Source: Campylorhamphus procurvoides
Lineage: Eukaryota > Chordata > Aves > Passeriformes > Dendrocolaptidae
Assembly: GCA_013396655.1 (NCBI GenBank)
Contig: WBMV01000261.1
Span: 282,436-346,435 of the forward strand
Length of the DNA: 64,000 bases
Direction: 5' to 3'
Below are positions 60,239-64,000 of this stretch, in pieces (position 1 is the stretch's first letter; each line of letters begins with the position of its first letter). A model generated the notes under the pieces. The model worked only from the letters and a program-made list of their open reading frames with translations, ran no database searches and was not told the DNA's origin. The position numbers and the translations under genes were made by a program.

Positions 60239-60578
60239 GTACAGGATGCCCACAGGCAGTGCAGGATGCCCATGGGCAGTGTAAGATGCCCATGGCTGGT
60301 ACAGGATGCCCACAGAGAGTGCAGGATGCCCATGGCTGGTGCAGGATGCCCATGGGCACTGTAAGATGCCCATGGCTGGTGCAAGATGCCCATGGCTGGT
60401 GCAGGATGCTCACAACTGGTGCAGGATGCCCACAACTGGTGCAGGATGCTCACAACTGGTGCAGGATGCCCACAACTGGTGCAGGATGCTCACAACTGGT
60501 GCAGGATGCCCATGGCTGGTGCAGGATGCTCACAACTGGTGCAGGATGCCCACAACTGGTGCAAGATGCTCAGGGCCA
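60239..60578. repeat. 20-bp minisatellite, 17 units, with 40-bp higher-order period
   Basis: Seventeen contiguous 20-bp units of the form gtgcaggatgcccacaactg, in exact 20-base register from 60239. The first eight units vary (catgggcagt, catggctggt, cacagagagt endings). From 60399 onward, units with 'gctcac' alternate with units having 'gccca' at that place, giving a 40-bp higher-order unit. Because 20 is not a multiple of three and the unit lacks stop triplets in the relevant phases, all three plus frames stay open and show the same 20-residue periodic peptide. Long minus frames arise the same way. Confidence 0.97.
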
Positions 60579-62041
60579 GCACAGGGTTGGATTTTGCTGG
60601 GTGGGACAGCAGTGGCAGGAGGGGACAGCACAGTGTGCCCACTGTGTTCCCAGCCTCTCCAGGGCAGCCCCCAGTCCTCCCAGTCCTCCCAGCTGGCTGC
60701 TGCCAGAACAGCTTCTCTCGACCCAGGGATATTATAGAAATACATTGACCACTTTAAGCTATTTTAAGAATATGGGGAGAAAATTCCGAGCTCCTGGCGC
60801 AGCTCCTGGGAGCTGTAACCTTGCTGGGTAAAACCAAGGTTGCAGCACGTGAGCACTGAGAGTCCATTCAGCACTGCTGGAAGCTCTTTCCTCTTCCTCT
60901 TTTCCTCTTGCAGATTTAAATTATTGCTGAGGAACGAAGTGTTAAAAGTAAATCAATAAACCGTGGCTGTGGCTGGCGGGAGGGTTTTGTCACGTCGCAG
61001 TGTCAGAGTCAGCCTCGTGTTAACCCACGTTCCTGCCATCCCTCTGTGTGGTTCCCAGATCCAGGTGCTGGGTGGGACACTCCCTGCTCCCTCCCCTTCA
61101 TTCCAAACCCTCCTGGCCGTGGCCATGTGTGTGCTCCAGGTGCAGGAAGAGATCTGAAGGCATCTGGAATGGTGCTTCCAAAAATAGCTCCTTGACATTA
61201 ATGGGCCAGATCAAAGCCAAAAGGGATGGAAAGCAGCCCAGATGGGAGGATGAAGAAAAGGTGGGGAGAAATCATGGCAACTGGGGATGGGGGAGAGGGG
61301 CAGGTGGGAAGGAGCCCATGGAGCACAGGGGATCCAGACCAGGAGTCAGATGAGGAGAGGGAAATGTGAGGAGGGGATGAGGATGGGAGAATCTTCTCCA
61401 GGAACCTGCTGTGTGTGTGCTGCTGCCATTCCCCTGTCACTTTCCAAGGGTGGGGACAGAGGCAAAAGTTAGTCAATAATTTCTTCTTCTCAGAGTCCAT
61501 CTAACTCAGGTCAAAGGGCTGCTCTAGCCCAGCTCTTGGCAGTGCCAGGAGCATGGAGGGGTTGCCTTTCACCTTTGGAATCATCCAGGTGTGCTCCAGG
61601 ACTCCTTTATCCTCTTTCTAGCCTCATCACCCCAAACAGATGATCCACAGTGCTCCACGCCATGTGTTCAGCGAGGCTGTTGGGATCCCAGGGGCTGTGG
61701 AATATTTATAGGAAATTATACAGCTGGTTGATAATTTCATGTTGCTTTCCCCCCTCCAGAAATTCTTGTCCTTTTGAAACCCCAAGCAAAACAGTTTAAA
61801 TAGATCAAGACTTGCTTCCAACACAGCTTGCGGTGTGACTTTCCCCAAAATAGAGGACATTCTTTCAAAATCCATTACACTGTGTCATTTGTTCCGATTC
61901 CTTCCCATTGACAGGCGTCAGCACAGACAGATCATCCTCCTGCTCCCTCCCAGCCCCATCAATCTGTGCTGGGTGTGATGGCTTTGACCTTCACCTGGCA
62001 GAGCTCCCTGGGCATTGACTGCAGGGCTCCCAGCTCTGGAT
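60579..62041. other. Unique noncoding stretch
   Basis: No repeat family recognised apart from a G-quadruplex motif at 61283. The segment 61230-61390 is purine-rich. Confidence 0.5.
61283..61308 (+). other. G-quadruplex motif
   Basis: GGGG-AT-GGGGG-AGA-GGGG-CAGGT-GGG on the plus strand, within a purine-rich stretch. Confidence 0.8.
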
Positions 62042-62089
62042 GGAACAGGGTGCCCAAAGAAGCTGTGGCTGCCCCATCCCTGGAAGTGT
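62042..62089 (+). mobile_element. Inverted CR1 piece (fold-back arm)
   Basis: About 48 bp of internal CR1 sequence in sense orientation ('gaagctgtggctgcccc', 'atccctggaagtgt'), joined directly to an antisense CR1. It is an imperfect reverse complement of 62148-62195, roughly 85 percent by eye, so the two can form a long hairpin with a loop of about 58 bases. Confidence 0.88.
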
Positions 62090-62488
62090 GGCAGGGACAC
62101 CTTCCACCAGCCCAGGTTGCTCCAAGCCCTGTCCAACCTGGCCTTGGACACTTCCAGGGCTGGGGCAGCCACAGTTTTTCTGGGCATCTTGTGCCAGGGC
62201 CTGCCCACCCTCACAGGGAGGAATTTCCTCCCAATATCCCATCTAACCCTGCCCTCTGCCAATGTGAAGCCATTCCCTGTGTCCTGTCCCTCCATCCCTT
62301 GTCCCCAGTCCCTCTCCAGCTCTCCTGGAGCCCCTTTAGGCTCTGGAAGGGGCTTTCAGGTCTCCCTGGTTCCTTCTCTTCTCCAGGTGAACATCCCCAG
62401 CTCTCCCAGCCTGTCTCCAGAGTGGAGGGGCTCCAGCCCTTGGGACATCTCTGTGGCCTCCCCTGGATTTAATCCAACACGTCCACAT
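62090..62488 (-). mobile_element. CR1 LINE 3' fragment, type A, lacking its tail
   Basis: About 400 bp in antisense orientation: 'ggcagggacaccttccacc', 'ttgctccaagccctgtcc', 'ttggacacttccagggctgg', 'ccctcacagggaggaatttcc', 'ctggagcccctttaggctc', 'tggttccttctcttctccagg' and 'gatttaatccaacacgtcc'. The expected 3' tail (ttccaacccaaacc...) is absent; an inverted copy of its own internal segment takes its place at the left boundary. Confidence 0.94.
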
Positions 62489-63042
62489 CGAGCATTCAAG
62501 CCACCTTGTCTCTTTGGGCAGTGGAAATGGGCACATGCCCCGTGTGTACCAACCTGTGCAGAGGCAGGGAGAGCAGTGTGATCTCATCCATCCACATGGC
62601 ATCAGCCTTTGGTGTTGTTTCATAGCTCACTGGGACAGGCAGGAACCTCATAAAGCTCAACAAGTCCTGGAAATATAAAGACAAAGCTCTCTGTTTCCTG
62701 CAGCAAGATGTTGCTGCTATTTAAGGTCTATTATCCTCCCTCTGCTCACACACTGCTACCATTAGTGTTACAAATGGGCTGGGTACACAGAAGAGAGAAG
62801 AGACCCCCAGGGTAGCAATTACTAGAACTGAATTGTCTGATGCAAAAAGGCAGCATTACCCTGGTGTAATTTGATCATAAAATAAATTGCATCGCCCATA
62901 AACTTGCTGAACGCTGGAGTTCCCCCCCCAAGTTGTTTCCATGCCTTTGGAGCCAGGAGGACTGCAGGGAAATAGCCCAGCTCCGGCCACCACCACCACG
63001 AGACTCCGAGGAAAACTGTCACACAACGTGAACAAATGAATA
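62489..63042. other. Unique noncoding stretch
   Basis: Nothing recognisable. The block 62820-62930 is AT-rich unique sequence next to a C-run (62922-62929). Confidence 0.5.
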
Positions 63043-63092
63043 TTCAAAACGAGATTAAACTCATCCTTGACACGGTGCCAATGCTAATCTTC
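63043..63092 (-). pseudogene. Possible U6 spliceosomal snRNA relic
   Basis: On the minus strand, GAAGATTAGCA (complement of 63082-63092) is followed, at about the spacing found in U6, by CAAGGATGA (complement of 63061-63069). Further on are weak matches to the AATTCGTGAA region (63043-63058). In U6 these segments surround the catalytic core and 3' stem. The first half of U6, including ACAGAGA, cannot be found, and the bases between the two blocks are diverged. If real, it is a short dead fragment. A chance match or an unrelated conserved element is possible. Confidence 0.3.
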
Positions 63093-63145
63093 CCCAAACA
63101 GGCCTGGATGGGAACTGTGTGGGAAAACGTGCCTACGCTCTTGAG

Positions 63146-63402
63146 CAGCAACTCTTGGGTCTCCTGCCCTGTCTGCTGGGTGTCTGGGGAGCTCCTTTGG
63201 CCAGGGGAACAACTCTTGGGTCTCCTGCCCTGTCTGCTGGGTGTCTGGGGGGCTCCTTTGGCCAGGGGAACAACTCTTGGGTCTCCTGCCCTGTCTGCTG
63301 GGTGTCTGGAGGGTTCCTTTGGCCAGGGGAACAACTCTTGGGTCTCCTGCCCTGTCTGCTGGGTGTCTGGAGGGTTCCTTTGGCCAGGGAACAACTCCTT
63401 GG
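63146..63402. repeat. 61-bp minisatellite, four copies plus a partial fifth
   Basis: Units begin at about 63146, 63207, 63268 and 63329 (61-base spacing), with a partial fifth from 63389 after a one-base contraction. Each holds 'caactcttgggtctcctgcc', 'ctgtctgctgggtgtctgg' and 'tcctttggccaggg'. The first two copies have a 'ggggagctcc' or 'ggggggctcc' variant; the third and fourth share 'ggagggttcc', so the array seems to have grown by duplication of adjacent copies. As 61 leaves a remainder of one on division by three, the same peptide appears in successive frames. Confidence 0.97.
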
Positions 63403-63975
63403 GCCACGGGGCTCCATCCAGGCAGGGAAATAAGCAGTAGTAGCTTTCCAAAAGGTGATTCTGTTAGAACCTCAACAGGTTTTCTTTATAACCTCAGTGG
63501 GTCAGTGCTGGCATGGGGAACCTGCAGGGAAAAAGCAATAAATGCTGTTTATCCAGGCTCCTCTGGTAATGAACCAGCACCCTGTTTGATGCTGAGAGCT
63601 GCTGTTATACTTTAGACTAAACCAAAACTCCAATTATTTGTGGCTGTCAGAAATTCCCAGGGTTTAAAACAAACCTGAGGGAAGCAGAGTAGGTGCTGTG
63701 CTGGATGCTGCTTCTATCACTTCTTGGGACTCTCTGCTTTTCTTTCCCTTTTTATTGCTCTGAATTGCTACAGATAATATCTGGGAGAATACTAATTGCA
63801 TCTTCAGGTCACTGCTGTGTGGTGATCAGATACCAGAGTGACAAATAGTGGGGACTGGAACAGAAGAGCTGCTGGATCTTGTATCTCTCATGATTTTTTT
63901 TCCTGTGCTTGTGACAATCTATAGTAGCAACCAGATTTTTGTGGAAAAGGAAAAACATACCCTGGGTTCTTGGGG
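63403..63975. other. Unique noncoding stretch
   Basis: Nothing recognisable. Confidence 0.5.
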
Positions 63976-64000
63976 CTGAGGAGAGGAGAGAGGAGAGGAG
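63976..64000 (+). repeat. (GGAGA)n purine microsatellite, cut by window edge
   Basis: A GAGGAGAGGAGAGAGG-type purine run reaching the last base of the window; its full length cannot be seen. Confidence 0.85.

Noticed and set aside
60190..60831. 213-codon plus-strand open frame, the longest in the window
   Set aside because: Its repetitive part is the 20-bp minisatellite. The same periodic peptide appears in three frames because the unit length is not a multiple of three, and no domain or splice context supports a protein.
63044..63451. Long repetitive frames on both strands
   Set aside because: Produced by the 61-bp minisatellite. The same peptide is found in several frames.
1..64000. CRISPR array, operon, phage or integrative element
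   Set aside because: The tandem arrays have no spacers, there are no cas-like or operonic frames, and the CR1 content shows vertebrate nuclear DNA.

Overview
The window reads as avian nuclear DNA without a recognisable gene. The case for a bird is direct. About two dozen 5'-truncated CR1 retrotransposon fragments are present, several ending in the bird-type 3' tail (TTCCAACCCAAACCATTCTATGATTC and close variants, read here on either strand). No Alu, L1, B1/B2 or other mammalian repeat is recognisable, simple repeats are short, and base composition is moderate. The CR1 3' ends suggest a neoavian bird, perhaps a songbird, but the species cannot be named. I found no exon chain, tRNA, rRNA, CRISPR array or bacterial/phage-like gene organisation. 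The open frames present are short, overlap on both strands, often lack an ATG start, or are by-products of CR1 copies and tandem repeats. The most economical reading is an intergenic gene desert or part of a very large intron.

Layout. From 1 to about 35 kb, long unique stretches are interrupted by sparse and mostly old CR1 remnants. They include several AT-rich, homeodomain-site-rich or CpG-retaining blocks that look like candidate conserved noncoding elements (near 2.6, 6.8, 8.2-8.5, 10.2-10.8, 13.7-14.8, 15.5-15.9, 23.7 and 35.0-35.4 kb). From about 35.7 to 62.5 kb CR1 copies are denser and many are better preserved. Further candidate regulatory blocks occur at 38.7, 39.4, 52.1, 55.5-55.8 (CpG plus G-quadruplex motif) and 56.0-56.5 kb. 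The last 4 kb (60.2-64.0 kb) is structurally unusual: a 17-copy 20-bp minisatellite with a 40-bp higher-order period, a G-quadruplex motif, a fold-back CR1, a possible U6 snRNA relic, a 61-bp minisatellite and a purine microsatellite cut by the window edge.

CR1 subfamilies. Three kinds of 3' end can be told apart by eye. Type A has the 'ccttccaacccaaaccatt' tail and a 'cccatggcagggggtgg' segment. Type B has 'gatccttgtgggtcccttcc...ctcaggatattct'. Type C has 'gatgatcttagaggtcttttccaacc'. Type C copies are the most decayed and are mainly in the left part.

No undescribed gene system could be supported. The findings are structural (minisatellites, fold-back retroelement, quadruplexes beside ambiguous bases, local duplication at a gap) or candidate regulatory elements that need cross-species alignment.
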